Source of the DNA: Polyangia bacterium
GTDB taxonomy: Bacteria; Myxococcota_A; Polyangia; Nannocystales; Nannocystaceae
Length of the DNA: 64,000 nucleotides
Reading direction: 5' to 3'
NCBI GenBank assembly: GCA_030430565.1
Contig: JAUIKS010000005.1
Span: 124,001 to 188,000, forward strand
This document shows positions 16,072-24,236 of this stretch, piece by piece. Each line of letters starts with the position of its first letter. The stretch's first letter is position 1. Under the pieces are notes generated by a model. It saw only the letters and a program-made list of their open reading frames with translations. It had not been told where the DNA came from and ran no database searches. The translations under genes and the position numbers were made by a program.

Positions 16072-16725
16072 ATGTCCGGAAACATCACCGAGCAGGAGCT
16101 CCGCGAAGCCGCCGCCGAAGCCGGAATCTCCCCGGAGGAGCTGCGCCGGGAGCTGGTCCGCCAGTCAGGCGGCGTCCCCGACACGATCCCCACCGGCCCC
16201 GGCAACACGGGGGTGAGCGTCTACAAAGCCGAGAGCAACCTCGCCTTACCCCCCGAGCAGGCCGCGGAGTCCGTGCGCCGCGCGCTCGAGCGACTGGCGG
16301 GCTCTCGCGGACACCGTCAAGGCGCTGGGAAGGTCGCTATCGTCGACGAGGAGCGCGGCGTCACCTACCAGATCCGCTCCGATCCGGACGGGCAAGGCGG
16401 CGCCTTGGTCCGCGTCGACGTCGACCCGTCCGCGAGCGCCGGCACCCTCGCGCTGGGCGCCTTCATGGTCGGCGGGCTCTCCCTCGCTATCGTGGCCTTC
16501 GGCGCGCTGTTCAACTTCACGTTGATCCTCGCCGCCGGCCTCGGCGTCGGCGCGCTCGGGGCCGCGGCCCTGTTCTTCAACAACACCAAGATGAAGCGCG
16601 GACAGCTCGAGGCGCAGGCCTTAGTCGCGCAGGCGCTGCTCGAGGCCGAGGAGGCGCCGGTCGTCGGCGGCCCGGTCGCGCTCCCGCCCGTCGGCCGCCC
16701 CGAGCTGCCCAGCGGCATGGTCTGA
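16072..16725 (+). CDS. two-helix membrane protein, unknown function
   Basis: A 217-residue protein. Residues 1-45 resemble a short helical SHOCT-like or domain-of-oligomerisation segment (ITEQELREAAAEAGISPEELRRELV), residues 45-125 form a mixed domain, and two adjacent hydrophobic segments follow (GAFMVGGLSLAIVAFGALF and LILAAGLGVGALGAAALFF). The tail is Ala/Glu- then Pro/Val-rich. The ATG at 16072 is preferred; upstream in-frame codons overlap the divergent gene's leader. It precedes greB by 20 bases and may be co-transcribed with it. No family assigned. Confidence 0.7.
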   Translation: MSGNITEQELREAAAEAGISPEELRRELVRQSGGVPDTIPTGPGNTGVSVYKAESNLALPPEQAAESVRRALERLAGSRGHRQGAGKVAIVDEERGVTYQIRSDPDGQGGALVRVDVDPSASAGTLALGAFMVGGLSLAIVAFGALFNFTLILAAGLGVGALGAAALFFNNTKMKRGQLEAQALVAQALLEAEEAPVVGGPVALPPVGRPELPSGMV

Positions 16726-16745
16726 AGTCATGGCATGGTCAGCCC

Positions 16746-17279
16746 ATGCCAGCAGCGGACCGTAGCGGCGGAGGCGACAAGCCCGGGGCGACCAACTTCA
16801 TCACGCCCGAGGGCATGAAAAAGCTCCAGGCGGAGATCGCCGAGCTGTGGAAGGTCGAGCGACCGCAGGTCACCCGCGACGTCTCGTGGGCGGCCTCGCT
16901 CGGGGACCGCTCCGAGAACGCGGACTACATCTACGGGAAGAAGCGCCTGCGGGAGATCGATCGCCGGCTGCGCTTCCTCGGCAAGCGCGTCGAGGCGCTC
17001 ACGGTGGTGCGCAACCGGGTCCACCCGGAGGGCAAGGTGACCTTTGGCGCATGGGTGACCGTGGAGGACGAAGACGGTGAGCGCGCGCGCTACCGCGTCG
17101 TCGGGCCGGATGAATTCGACCCCAACCGGGGGTGGATCAGCCTGCGCTCGCCCATGGGTCGCGCGCTGCTGGGGAAGGCGGTCGGCGACGAGGTCGAGGT
17201 GGTGCGCCCGCGCGGCGCGGCGAGCTTCGAGGTCGTCGAGGTCCGCTACGCGCCGCCGGAGGACGACACGCCGACGTGA
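16746..17279 (+). CDS. greB: transcription elongation factor GreB
   Basis: A 177-residue GreA/GreB-family factor. It enters the RNA polymerase secondary channel and stimulates cleavage of backtracked transcripts. The N-terminal coiled coil contains VSWAASLGDRSENADYIYGK, where the conserved acidic residues of the tip lie, followed by RLREIDRRLRFLGKRVE, which is characteristic of GreB rather than GreA. The C-terminal globular domain ends with RSPMGRALLGKAVGDEVEV. Start at the ATG 20 bases after the membrane-protein gene. It is followed 29 bases later by the reductase gene on the same strand. Confidence 0.95.
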   Translation: MPAADRSGGGDKPGATNFITPEGMKKLQAEIAELWKVERPQVTRDVSWAASLGDRSENADYIYGKKRLREIDRRLRFLGKRVEALTVVRNRVHPEGKVTFGAWVTVEDEDGERARYRVVGPDEFDPNRGWISLRSPMGRALLGKAVGDEVEVVRPRGAASFEVVEVRYAPPEDDTPT

Positions 17280-17308
17280 GCCAGCCAGATCGGGTACAAC
17301 ACGGAGCC

Positions 17309-18139
17309 ATGACAGGCGACCTCAAGGGCAAGACTCTCTTCATCTCGGGCGCGAGCCGGGGGATCGGCAAGGCGATCGCGCTGCGAGCCGCCCGCGACGG
17401 GGCTAACATCGTCATCGTCGCCAAGACCGCCACGCCGCACCCGCGGCTCCCCGGGACGGTCTACACGGCGGCGGAGGAGATCGAGGCCGCCGGCGGCAAG
17501 GCGCTGCCGGTGATCACCGACATCCGGTTCGAAGAGCAGGTCGAGGCCGCGGTCGCCAAGGCCGTCGAGACCTTCGGCGGCGTCGACATCCTCGTCAACA
17601 ACGCCAGCGCGATCAGCCTGACCGGGACGCTCGAGACCTCGATGAAGCGCTTCGACCTGATGCACCAGGTCAACGCGCGCGGCACCTTCTTGTGCTCGAA
17701 GACCTGCCTCCCGCACCTCAAGAAGGCCGAGAACCCGCACATCTTGAACATCTCGCCGCCGCTCAACCTCAACCCGCGCTGGTTCGAAAACCACTGCGCG
17801 TACACCATGGCGAAGTACGGCATGAGCATGTGCGTGCTCGGCATGGCCGGCGAGTTCAAGGGCGACGGCGTCGCCGTCAACGCGCTGTGGCCCCGAACCG
17901 CGATCTCGACCGCGGCGGTCCGCAACCTGCTCGGCGGCGAGGAGGCGATCGCGGCCTGCCGCACGCCCGAGATCATGTCGGACGCCGCCTACGTCGTGTT
18001 GACCCGCGCGAGCGGCGAGGCGACCGGCAACTTCTACATCGACGACGAAGTGCTGGCCTCCGCCGGGATCACCGACCTTGAAAAATACGCGGTGAAGCCG
18101 GGCGCCAAGCTGATCACCGACTTCTTCTTGGACGAGTAG
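17309..18139 (+). CDS. short-chain dehydrogenase/reductase, HSDL2-like
   Basis: A 276-residue SDR enzyme expected to use NAD(P)H on an alcohol/ketone substrate. The Rossmann motif GASRGIGKAIA is near residue 13, NNAS near residue 100 and the catalytic Tyr-x3-Lys in AYTMAKYGMS near residue 167. The stretch HILNISPPLNLNPRWF and the alternating pattern around TAISTAAVRNLLGG are typical of hydroxysteroid dehydrogenase-like protein 2 homologues; the C-terminal sterol-carrier domain of animal HSDL2 is absent. Start at 17309. The gene ends at a strong bidirectional terminator. The natural substrate is unknown; a fatty-acid or steroid-type metabolite is inferred from family. Confidence 0.9.
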   Translation: MTGDLKGKTLFISGASRGIGKAIALRAARDGANIVIVAKTATPHPRLPGTVYTAAEEIEAAGGKALPVITDIRFEEQVEAAVAKAVETFGGVDILVNNASAISLTGTLETSMKRFDLMHQVNARGTFLCSKTCLPHLKKAENPHILNISPPLNLNPRWFENHCAYTMAKYGMSMCVLGMAGEFKGDGVAVNALWPRTAISTAAVRNLLGGEEAIAACRTPEIMSDAAYVVLTRASGEATGNFYIDDEVLASAGITDLEKYAVKPGAKLITDFFLDE

Positions 18140-18161
18140 TCCCCGCTCCATCGCAGCCTAA

Positions 18162-18204
18162 AAAGTCAGGACGAGTGAGCGCCAGCTCCTCGTCCTGATT
18201 TTCT
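18162..18204. terminator. bidirectional rho-independent terminator
   Basis: TCAGGACGAG (18166-18175) and CTCGTCCTGA (18189-18198) form a perfect 10-bp stem with a 13-base loop, flanked by AAAA on the left and TTTTCTT on the right. It lies between the convergent reductase and FHA genes and should serve both. Confidence 0.85.
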
Positions 18205-18217
18205 TGGTTGAGCCGGC

Positions 18218-19459
18218 CTACTTGAGGTCGACGCCGTTCTTGGAGCAGATCGAGGCCATCGCCTTCTTGGTCCCGCCCGAGACCTTGGCGTAGACCGACT
18301 TGGCCTTCTTCTCGTCGCCCATCTTGCACGCGCTCACGCCCATGAGCTGAAGGGCCTTCGAGTTCTTGTCGATCTTGTAGCTCTGCTTGGCGAGCTTGTA
18401 GGCCTTCGACGCGTTGCCGCCCAGCGAGGCGGCGCGCGCCTGCTGCAGCAGCTCGGCGGGATCGGCCTTGGGCTTGGCGACTTTCTTCTTTTTCTTCGCC
18501 GGTTGGCTGCCGCCCGAGTCGTCCTCGGGCTCTTCACCCGCCGAGTCGTCCTCGGGCTCTTCACCCGCCGAGTCGTCCTCGGGCTCACCCGCCGAGTCGT
18601 CCTCGGGCTCTTCACCCGCCGAGTCCTCCGGCTCTTCGCCCGCCGAGTCCTCCGGCTCTTCACCCGCCGAGTCCTCCGGCTCTTCGCCCGCCGAGTCCTC
18701 CGGCTCCTCGCCCGCCGAGTCAGCCGCGGCCGACGCGGAGCCGCCCTGGCCTGCCGAGGCCTCGGGCGTCACCGCCTTCGCGGGGGTCTTGGCCGGCGCC
18801 TTCGACTCCTTGGGGGCCTTCGCTACCGTCGTCCCCGAGCCACCGCCCTTGCCACCCTGGGTCGCGAGGTAGCCGCCGACGCCGACAACAGCCAACAACA
18901 CGACGACGATCGCGATCCACTTGCCGGCGCCGCCCTTCTTCTCCTCGTCTTCCTCCTCGAGGACCGAAGGCATTGGGACCGCGGCCGGAGCCTGCCGCTG
19001 CGGCGTCGGTGCGACTGCGGCAGCCGGCTCGGGAGCCGCCACCTGCAGCTCCGCCATCTCGCGCTCTGAGAGCCGGGGGAGATCGACGCTGGGCGCGACT
19101 TGAAACGGCTCCGCGGGCGTGTTGGCAGCCTCGAGCGGGCGGTCGAGGTTTAGCGTCGTTCGCTCGACGTTCTCGCTCAGGGCGAGGTGGTAGTCGCCGA
19201 TTTGGACCAGGTCTCCCTCCATGAGGGTGACCGAAGCGTCGACGTTTACGTTGTTGACCTTGACGCCGTTGTAGCTGTCGAGGTCCTCTATCACCCAACC
19301 GTCGGGGCCGAGACTCAAGCGGGCGTGCTGACGGGAGACGTTCTGCTCGGTCAGCTGGATCGTGTTCCCCGCCTCGCGACCGATCGTGACCTCTTCGTCC
19401 GTCAGCGGCACGATCGTGGTCGCGCCTTCTTCGTCTTCGATGATCAGTCGCAGGGCCAT
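18218..19459 (-). CDS. FHA-domain membrane protein with acidic tandem repeats
   Basis: A 413-residue protein. Residues about 23-95 form a forkhead-associated domain (TIGREAGNTIQL, VSRQHARL, DLDSYNGVKVN), which binds phosphothreonine peptides, so it probably works with Ser/Thr kinases, which are abundant in myxobacteria. A Pro/Ala linker, one transmembrane segment (WIAIVVVLLAVVGVGGYLAT, about residues 178-200) and an Ala/Lys-rich stretch follow. Residues 245-314 are eight tandem copies of an eight- or nine-residue acidic unit (DSAGEEPE and variants), then a Lys-rich patch (KKKKKVAKPK) and a helical C-terminal domain with two cysteines. The FHA part should be cytoplasmic and the repeats outside. 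Confidence 0.9.
   Translation of the reverse strand: MALRLIIEDEEGATTIVPLTDEEVTIGREAGNTIQLTEQNVSRQHARLSLGPDGWVIEDLDSYNGVKVNNVNVDASVTLMEGDLVQIGDYHLALSENVERTTLNLDRPLEAANTPAEPFQVAPSVDLPRLSEREMAELQVAAPEPAAAVAPTPQRQAPAAVPMPSVLEEEDEEKKGGAGKWIAIVVVLLAVVGVGGYLATQGGKGGGSGTTVAKAPKESKAPAKTPAKAVTPEASAGQGGSASAAADSAGEEPEDSAGEEPEDSAGEEPEDSAGEEPEDSAGEEPEDDSAGEPEDDSAGEEPEDDSAGEEPEDDSGGSQPAKKKKKVAKPKADPAELLQQARAASLGGNASKAYKLAKQSYKIDKNSKALQLMGVSACKMGDEKKAKSVYAKVSGGTKKAMASICSKNGVDLK
18516..18723. repeat. coding minisatellite: 24/27-base units
   Basis: About eight head-to-tail units within the FHA gene. Five are 24 bases (Asp-Ser-Ala-Gly-Glu-Glu-Pro-Glu) and three are variants of 24-27 bases with an extra Asp, one having lost a Glu. 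All differences keep the reading frame. High identity between units suggests recent expansion or ongoing homogenisation. Confidence 0.9.
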
Positions 19460-19718
19460 CGCCTGGTCTTCAGGTTAGAGATTCGATCGAATTACTACAA
19501 GGACCGGTGGCTTCATAGCGAACAATGCCGACCGCGGTCAGCACCGACCCGCGCGCGCATTGTATCCCGACGCGGGGCGTCGTTCTCGCGCTCGAACGCG
19601 ACCGCTATCCAAATGAACAGCGTTTTACCCCTCACGACGTTGAATTCCGAGCACGTCGTCGACGCTGCCGGTTGCTCCGGGGCTTCCACCCTCGCGCTGC
19701 CGAGACCCCGCGTCGCGC

Positions 19719-20702
19719 TCACCGGGGCGCGCCCACCTCTGTGAGATTCATCGATCGGTCGGTCAGACCGTCCGCCCGAGTGATCACCTCTGCGAGCGGG
19801 TAGACCCCGATGCCCCGCGCGTAGAGCTCAGGGAGCCGATCTCGCAGCACATCCACGACCTCCTGCGAGGGGTGCCCAATCACGACCGTGGGTCGCTCCT
19901 CAGCGAGCGCGGCCGCCTCCTCGAGCCGCGCCTCGATCTTCGCCCGCCCCGGCTCGTGATCGAGGAACACCGAGCGCTGGATCGCGGGCACGCCGGCGTC
20001 ACGGGCCGCGGCGTAGGCCTGACTTCGACCGATCGTCAACGAGTCGAGAAACAGCAGACCGCGCGCCCGCAGCGCGGGCATCAGCGCGTCCATCGCCGCG
20101 CGCTCAGCCGTCAGCAGCGAGCCCATGTGATTGTTGAGCCCGACCGCGAGCGGAACGCGCTCGAGCGCGCGCTCGAGCTTCTCGATGAGCACCTCGGGCG
20201 CGTCGCCGGCCCGCAAGAAGTCCTCATCCCGCTCGCCGGGTGTGTGCATATGCGCGGGGTCCAGCGGCTCGCAGGGCAGGTGCAGCCAGATCTCGCGCGG
20301 CCTTCGTGGGTCCGCGACCAGGCGCTGCTGGACCCCTGGCGCGTACACCGAGCCGGGCAGAACGCTGAAGGTCAACGCGTAGCGGAGCGCGAGCAGCTGT
20401 TCGAAGGAGTGAAGCTCGCGCCCGATATCGTCGATCACGATCGCCAGGTGCCCACGCGCGCGCTCCCAGGGGATCCGCTGGTCACCGAAGCGCGCGTGCC
20501 AGCGCCGCGCCGCGTCGCGTGTCGTCGCCAGCTCCTGCAGCAGCAGGCGCTCATCCTCTTCCTCCATCACGGGGGGCGCGGGTGGAGCCGGCGCCGTGAC
20601 GAACAGCGCCACCGCGAGCGCGCACCACAGCCCGAGACCGAGACGCCACCGCGACGCGCTGCTCTCCTGGGGCCCCACGGCGCCGAGGATAGACGCAATC
20701 AA
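19719..20702 (-). CDS. divergent polysaccharide deacetylase (YibQ-type)
   Basis: A 327-residue exported protein with one N-terminal hydrophobic segment (GLWCALAVALFVTAP) and a divergent polysaccharide deacetylase domain from about residue 83 (LAIVIDDIGRELHSFEQLL; EIWLHLPCEPLDP; LNNHMGSLLT; VVIGHPSQEVVDVL). The family is thought to act on periplasmic glycans, though activity is poorly established. The best start I find is a TTG at 20702 preceded by GGGG, 18 bases after the ctpA-like stop. The gene typically follows a C-terminal protease gene in proteobacteria, as here, and the arrangement links it to the ftsEX operon. Confidence 0.85.
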   Translation of the reverse strand: MIASILGAVGPQESSASRWRLGLGLWCALAVALFVTAPAPPAPPVMEEEDERLLLQELATTRDAARRWHARFGDQRIPWERARGHLAIVIDDIGRELHSFEQLLALRYALTFSVLPGSVYAPGVQQRLVADPRRPREIWLHLPCEPLDPAHMHTPGERDEDFLRAGDAPEVLIEKLERALERVPLAVGLNNHMGSLLTAERAAMDALMPALRARGLLFLDSLTIGRSQAYAAARDAGVPAIQRSVFLDHEPGRAKIEARLEEAAALAEERPTVVIGHPSQEVVDVLRDRLPELYARGIGVYPLAEVITRADGLTDRSMNLTEVGAPR

Positions 20703-20720
20703 CGGACCCCGGGCGGCGGA

Positions 20721-22265
20721 TTATTTCTGCGTGCTTCGGCGCGCGCGCCCACGAGCGCCCGACGCCACGCGCAGGAGCGCCTGGACGTGCTCGACCCCGG
20801 CGAGCAGCTGCACGTCATCTTTGGCCGCGACGCGGGCGGGCGACTGCCCGACGGCGCCATCCTCCACCGGCGCGCCCCCAAAGTCCTCGGGCTTGAGATG
20901 CCGGGGGTGCGCGCGCTCGGGCGGCAGCTGCGGGAGGCTGTCGCGGTAGGGCGGACGATCGGTGCCGACGAGCACATCCGGCTCTATCCCGCTCGCCTGA
21001 ATCAGGCGATCGTTGGGCGTGTAGTAGAGCGCGATCGTCAGCTTCAACATCGAGCCGTCCCCGAGGTCGAAGGGCGCCTGCACCGAGCCCTTGCCGTAGG
21101 TCGGCTCGCCGACGATCAGCGCGCGCCGGTGATCCTGCAGCGCGCCCGCGACGATCTCCGAGGCCGAGGCGGCGGCCTTGTTCACGAGGACCACGAGCGG
21201 CAGCTTCGGCCACTTGCTGCCGGCGTGGGCGCGCTGCTCATCGAGCAGCTCGCCCATGCGCCCGCGGGTGCGGACGATCGACCCGCCGTTGACGAACAGA
21301 TCGACGATATCCACGGCCTGGTCGAGCAGCCCGCCGCCGTTGTCCCGCAGATCGAGCACGAGCCCCTGCAGGCCCTTGTGCCCCTCGGCCCGCGCGCTCG
21401 CGTCGAGCGCCTTGATCGCGCCCTCGAGATCACGCGCGGCGGTCTCGGAGAAGTCGCGCAGGCGCGCGTGCCCGATCCCCTCGCCGAGGTACTCGCCGAC
21501 CACCGCCGGCGCGTCGATGTGCGCGCGCGTGACGGTGACCTCGCGGACCTTCACCGTCGCCGCGTCCTCCTCCTCGGTCGACTCGTCATCCTTGGGCGAC
21601 GTGCCCCCAGGGACATCTGACTCGAGCTCGAAGCGGACCTGGGTCCCCGGGCGGCCGCGCATGCGCATGATCGCCTGGCGCAGATCGTAGAAGTGCCCGA
21701 CCGGCTTGCCCTCAATGCTGAGGATCCGGTCGCCCACGCGCACCCCGGCCTGGTCAGCGGGACCGCCCGTGATCACCTCGCGGACCTCCATCACGGTGCG
21801 CGGTCGCGGCCGCCGCTGACGGGACAGGACCACGACCATCCCGACCCCGCCGAAGCTCCCCTCGATGTCCTCGCGCAGCAGCCGAGCGGCGCGCGGCGGG
21901 AGAAATTCGCTGTGCGGATCGAGCTCGGAGGTCAGGCCGGAGATCGCGGCGTAGACCAGGCGCTCGGCGTCCACCGGGCGCACGTAGTAGCTCTCGATCG
22001 TCGCCAGCGAGCGCGCGAACAGGTCGAGCTTGCGGTAGCGCGAGAAGTCGCTCGGCGCCGGCGCTGGCGTGACCGTCGCGCTCGCGCTGGGCTTCGTCGC
22101 GGGCGCCGCGACCGTCGCGGGGACGCTGAGCGACGCGTGAACGCCCGCGCCGATCACCCCGCCCACGAGCAGCAGCGCGAGCCGGGACCACGCCCGCCGG
22201 ATCCGGCCCTCACCGCGCGCGCGCTCAACGGTCTCGTTCGAACTCGATCGTCGCCAGCTCGACAT
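20721..22265 (-). CDS. S41-family C-terminal processing peptidase (CtpA-like)
   Basis: A 514-residue periplasmic serine protease. There is a signal anchor at residues 27-45 (LALLLVGGVIGAGVHASL), an N-terminal helical domain (ATIESYYVRPVD, SELDPHSEFLPP), a PDZ domain at about residues 128-215 with a charged insertion (residues about 210-240), and the S41 catalytic core. The likely nucleophile is the second Ser of AAASASEI near residue 367, and the general base is the Lys of YGKGSVQ near residue 393. It probably trims peptidoglycan-related or envelope proteins. It lies between ftsX (24-base gap) and the deacetylase (18-base gap), where many proteobacteria have envC-ctpA-yibQ. Confidence 0.9.
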   Translation of the reverse strand: MSSWRRSSSNETVERARGEGRIRRAWSRLALLLVGGVIGAGVHASLSVPATVAAPATKPSASATVTPAPAPSDFSRYRKLDLFARSLATIESYYVRPVDAERLVYAAISGLTSELDPHSEFLPPRAARLLREDIEGSFGGVGMVVVLSRQRRPRPRTVMEVREVITGGPADQAGVRVGDRILSIEGKPVGHFYDLRQAIMRMRGRPGTQVRFELESDVPGGTSPKDDESTEEEDAATVKVREVTVTRAHIDAPAVVGEYLGEGIGHARLRDFSETAARDLEGAIKALDASARAEGHKGLQGLVLDLRDNGGGLLDQAVDIVDLFVNGGSIVRTRGRMGELLDEQRAHAGSKWPKLPLVVLVNKAAASASEIVAGALQDHRRALIVGEPTYGKGSVQAPFDLGDGSMLKLTIALYYTPNDRLIQASGIEPDVLVGTDRPPYRDSLPQLPPERAHPRHLKPEDFGGAPVEDGAVGQSPARVAAKDDVQLLAGVEHVQALLRVASGARGRARRSTQK

Positions 22266-22289
22266 CTACGCGAGTGTAGCGCCACGCGC

Positions 22290-23141
22290 TCACGCACGCT
22301 GCGCGTGCGCCACGGCCGCTCGCATCGTCCACAGACCGAAGATCACGCTGGCCGCGATCACGATCGCGAGCTCGTCGGGCCGGAAGAACCTCGGCGCGAA
22401 CGCGACCCCGTGGTTGACCTTGGTGAGCAGCATGCTCCAGTCGGGCGCGAACGCGACGAGCACGACGTAGAGGACCGCCGCCGCCGCCGCCGCCCCGATC
22501 GCGGAGTACACGAGGCCCAGCAGCAGGTGCGGCGCCCGGATGAAGCGCGGCGTCGCGCCGAGCAGCTCGAGCACCCGGATCTCAGCGCGCCGCGCGAAGA
22601 CCGTCAGGCGCAGCACGCTGCCGATCATCAACCAGGCCGCGAGCACGGCGAAGACCATCAGCCCCAGCGCGATCGCGCGGAGGTCGCGACGTGAACCCAA
22701 GGCCACGTCGTCCGCCTCGACGGTCCCGGCTCGACGCTCGAGGTAGCGCGCGAGTCGCCGCGCGAACTCCGGCTGGGTGTCCGCGTGGACATAAACCTCG
22801 ATGCTGCGCGGCGAGGCGCCGACGAGCGCGAACGGCGAGCGCGAGCGCTTGATCCGGGCGACCTCTGGGAGTTGTTCAAGATCCCGCGCGAGCCCCTCGG
22901 CCGCCGCCGAGGACGCGGCGGTCGCCTCCGTCATGCGGACGATGATCGGCTGACTCGCGACGCGCCGCTCCTGGGCCGCGACGGCCTCATGGATGTTGCG
23001 CCAGCCGAGCGCCACGGACATGGCGAGCAGGCTGCACAGCACGATCGTGACCAACGCCATCACGTGCAGCCACGGGGACATGGCGACCCCTCGATAGGCG
23101 CCCCGGAGCGCGTAGCTGACCTTGGTTTCCCTGCGCCTCAT
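22290..23141 (-). CDS. ftsX: cell-division ABC transporter permease FtsX
   Basis: A 283-residue membrane protein of the FtsX family. A first membrane segment (ALVTIVLCSLLAMSVAL, about residues 29-45) is followed by a periplasmic loop of about 120 residues and then three C-terminal segments (AIALGLMVFAVLAAWLMIG; LLLGLVYSAIGAAAAAAVLY; ELAIVIAASVIFGLW). With FtsE it forms a complex that regulates peptidoglycan hydrolases at the division site rather than transporting a solute. The start is well supported by GAGGAG seven bases before the ATG. It follows ftsE with a six-base gap. No EnvC-like hydrolase activator gene lies in the operon. Confidence 0.9.
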   Translation of the reverse strand: MRRRETKVSYALRGAYRGVAMSPWLHVMALVTIVLCSLLAMSVALGWRNIHEAVAAQERRVASQPIIVRMTEATAASSAAAEGLARDLEQLPEVARIKRSRSPFALVGASPRSIEVYVHADTQPEFARRLARYLERRAGTVEADDVALGSRRDLRAIALGLMVFAVLAAWLMIGSVLRLTVFARRAEIRVLELLGATPRFIRAPHLLLGLVYSAIGAAAAAAVLYVVLVAFAPDWSMLLTKVNHGVAFAPRFFRPDELAIVIAASVIFGLWTMRAAVAHAQRA

Positions 23142-23147
23142 CGCTCC

Positions 23148-23906
23148 TCACTCGCTCGCGCCCGTCGCGTCGCTCGCGCCCGCGATGGGCCCGAAGTCTC
23201 GGACTGAGTTGAATTCGTGGATCACGGTGCGAGCCGTCGGCCGCAGCGTTCCGTCGCGCAGCTGCAGGACCCGGCCCGCCCGCGCGTAGCCGGTGACCAG
23301 CGGGCTGCGGCTCGCTAGCACGACCGTCGTCCCCCGCGAGGCCAGGCGCGCGAGCAGGTCGAGCACGAGGTGCGCGTAGTGCCCGTCGAGCGCGCTCGTC
23401 GGCTCATCCGCGAGCACGACCGCCGGCTCTCCCGCGAGCGCCCGCGCGATCGCGACGCGCTGCTGGATATCGCTCGAGAGGCTCCCGACCGGCAGCTCGG
23501 CGACCTCCGCCAGCTGCAGCAGCTCGAGCGCCACCTGGGTCCGCGCGCGCACCACTCGACGCTTGAGCTCCTGAACCTCGACGGCCCAGCGCACGTTCTC
23601 GCGAACCGAGACCTCCGGGACCAAGCCCAGGTCCTGGTAGACCACGCCAAAATTCCGGCGAAGAAACGGCATGCTGCCGCTGGTCAACCGGTGCACGTCA
23701 CGACCGCCGACGAACACCGTGCCCGAGTCCGGGCGCTCGAGCGCGAGGATGAGCCGGAGCATCGTGGTCTTGCCCGAGCCCGACGGGCCGGTCAGCAGCA
23801 CGAACTCGCCGGGCCCGATCTGCACGTCCACGGCGTCGAGCGTCGGGCGACGTGAGCCGGGGATCCCGTAGGTCTTTGTGACTGCTTCGAACGCGATCAT
23901 CGCCAT
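23148..23906 (-). CDS. ftsE: cell-division ATP-binding protein FtsE
   Basis: A 252-residue ABC ATPase. Walker A is GPSGSGKTT (about residue 33), the ABC signature is LSSDIQQRVAIARAL (about residue 135) and Walker B is VVLADEPTSALDG. The N-terminus MAMIAFEAVTKTYG is typical of FtsE. The ATG at 23906 is chosen because GAGGTG lies about six bases upstream; an in-frame GTG 21 bases earlier is less likely. The C-terminal tail after residue 220 (RTVIHEFNSVRDFGP) is longer than usual. First gene of the ftsE-ftsX-ctpA-deacetylase operon. It acts at the cytoplasmic face of the divisome. Confidence 0.9.
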   Translation of the reverse strand: MAMIAFEAVTKTYGIPGSRRPTLDAVDVQIGPGEFVLLTGPSGSGKTTMLRLILALERPDSGTVFVGGRDVHRLTSGSMPFLRRNFGVVYQDLGLVPEVSVRENVRWAVEVQELKRRVVRARTQVALELLQLAEVAELPVGSLSSDIQQRVAIARALAGEPAVVLADEPTSALDGHYAHLVLDLLARLASRGTTVVLASRSPLVTGYARAGRVLQLRDGTLRPTARTVIHEFNSVRDFGPIAGASDATGASE

Positions 23907-24236
23907 TCGCTCACCTCGCCTGGTCACCCCTGCTCGTCGGCGCAGTGGTACTGCATGGCCGTATCACGGGCGTCCACGAACCAGAAAAAAACGGCGCGCG
24001 CACGCAATTCGAAAAACGGACGGGCCCCGAACAACCCCGCCCGTTGGACAGAGGCTCTTCGAGGCCCGTGATGCTGCCAGATCAACGCTCGATAATCGCA
24101 GATCAGCTGATAGCGTTCAGATCATAGGAGCCTGGGAAGTCTGCTCTCTCATAGGGTCCCAGGTGATGCGCAAATCCCTCTCTTCTCAAGTCTCGTTCGT
24201 CGCCAAATTGATCCCGATTTCTTCGGGCTACAACGG
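23907..24236. other. intergenic region, ftsE upstream / nrdJ downstream
   Basis: No protein gene. It carries the nrdJ terminator (24011-24046) and should carry the ftsE promoter. CCTGGGA and TCCCAGG near 24129-24163 form a 7-bp inverted repeat. The base composition is noticeably less GC-rich than the coding DNA. Confidence 0.5.
24011..24046 (-). terminator. rho-independent terminator of nrdJ
   Basis: Read on the minus strand, AACGGGCGGG and CCCGTCCGTT form a 10-bp stem with one G-U pair, followed by TTTCG after the paired TT, that is a GTTTTTC run. It lies 190 bases beyond the nrdJ stop. Confidence 0.7.

Noticed and set aside
18516..18723. A CRISPR array
   Set aside because: Repeats are contiguous without spacers and lie in frame within the FHA gene.
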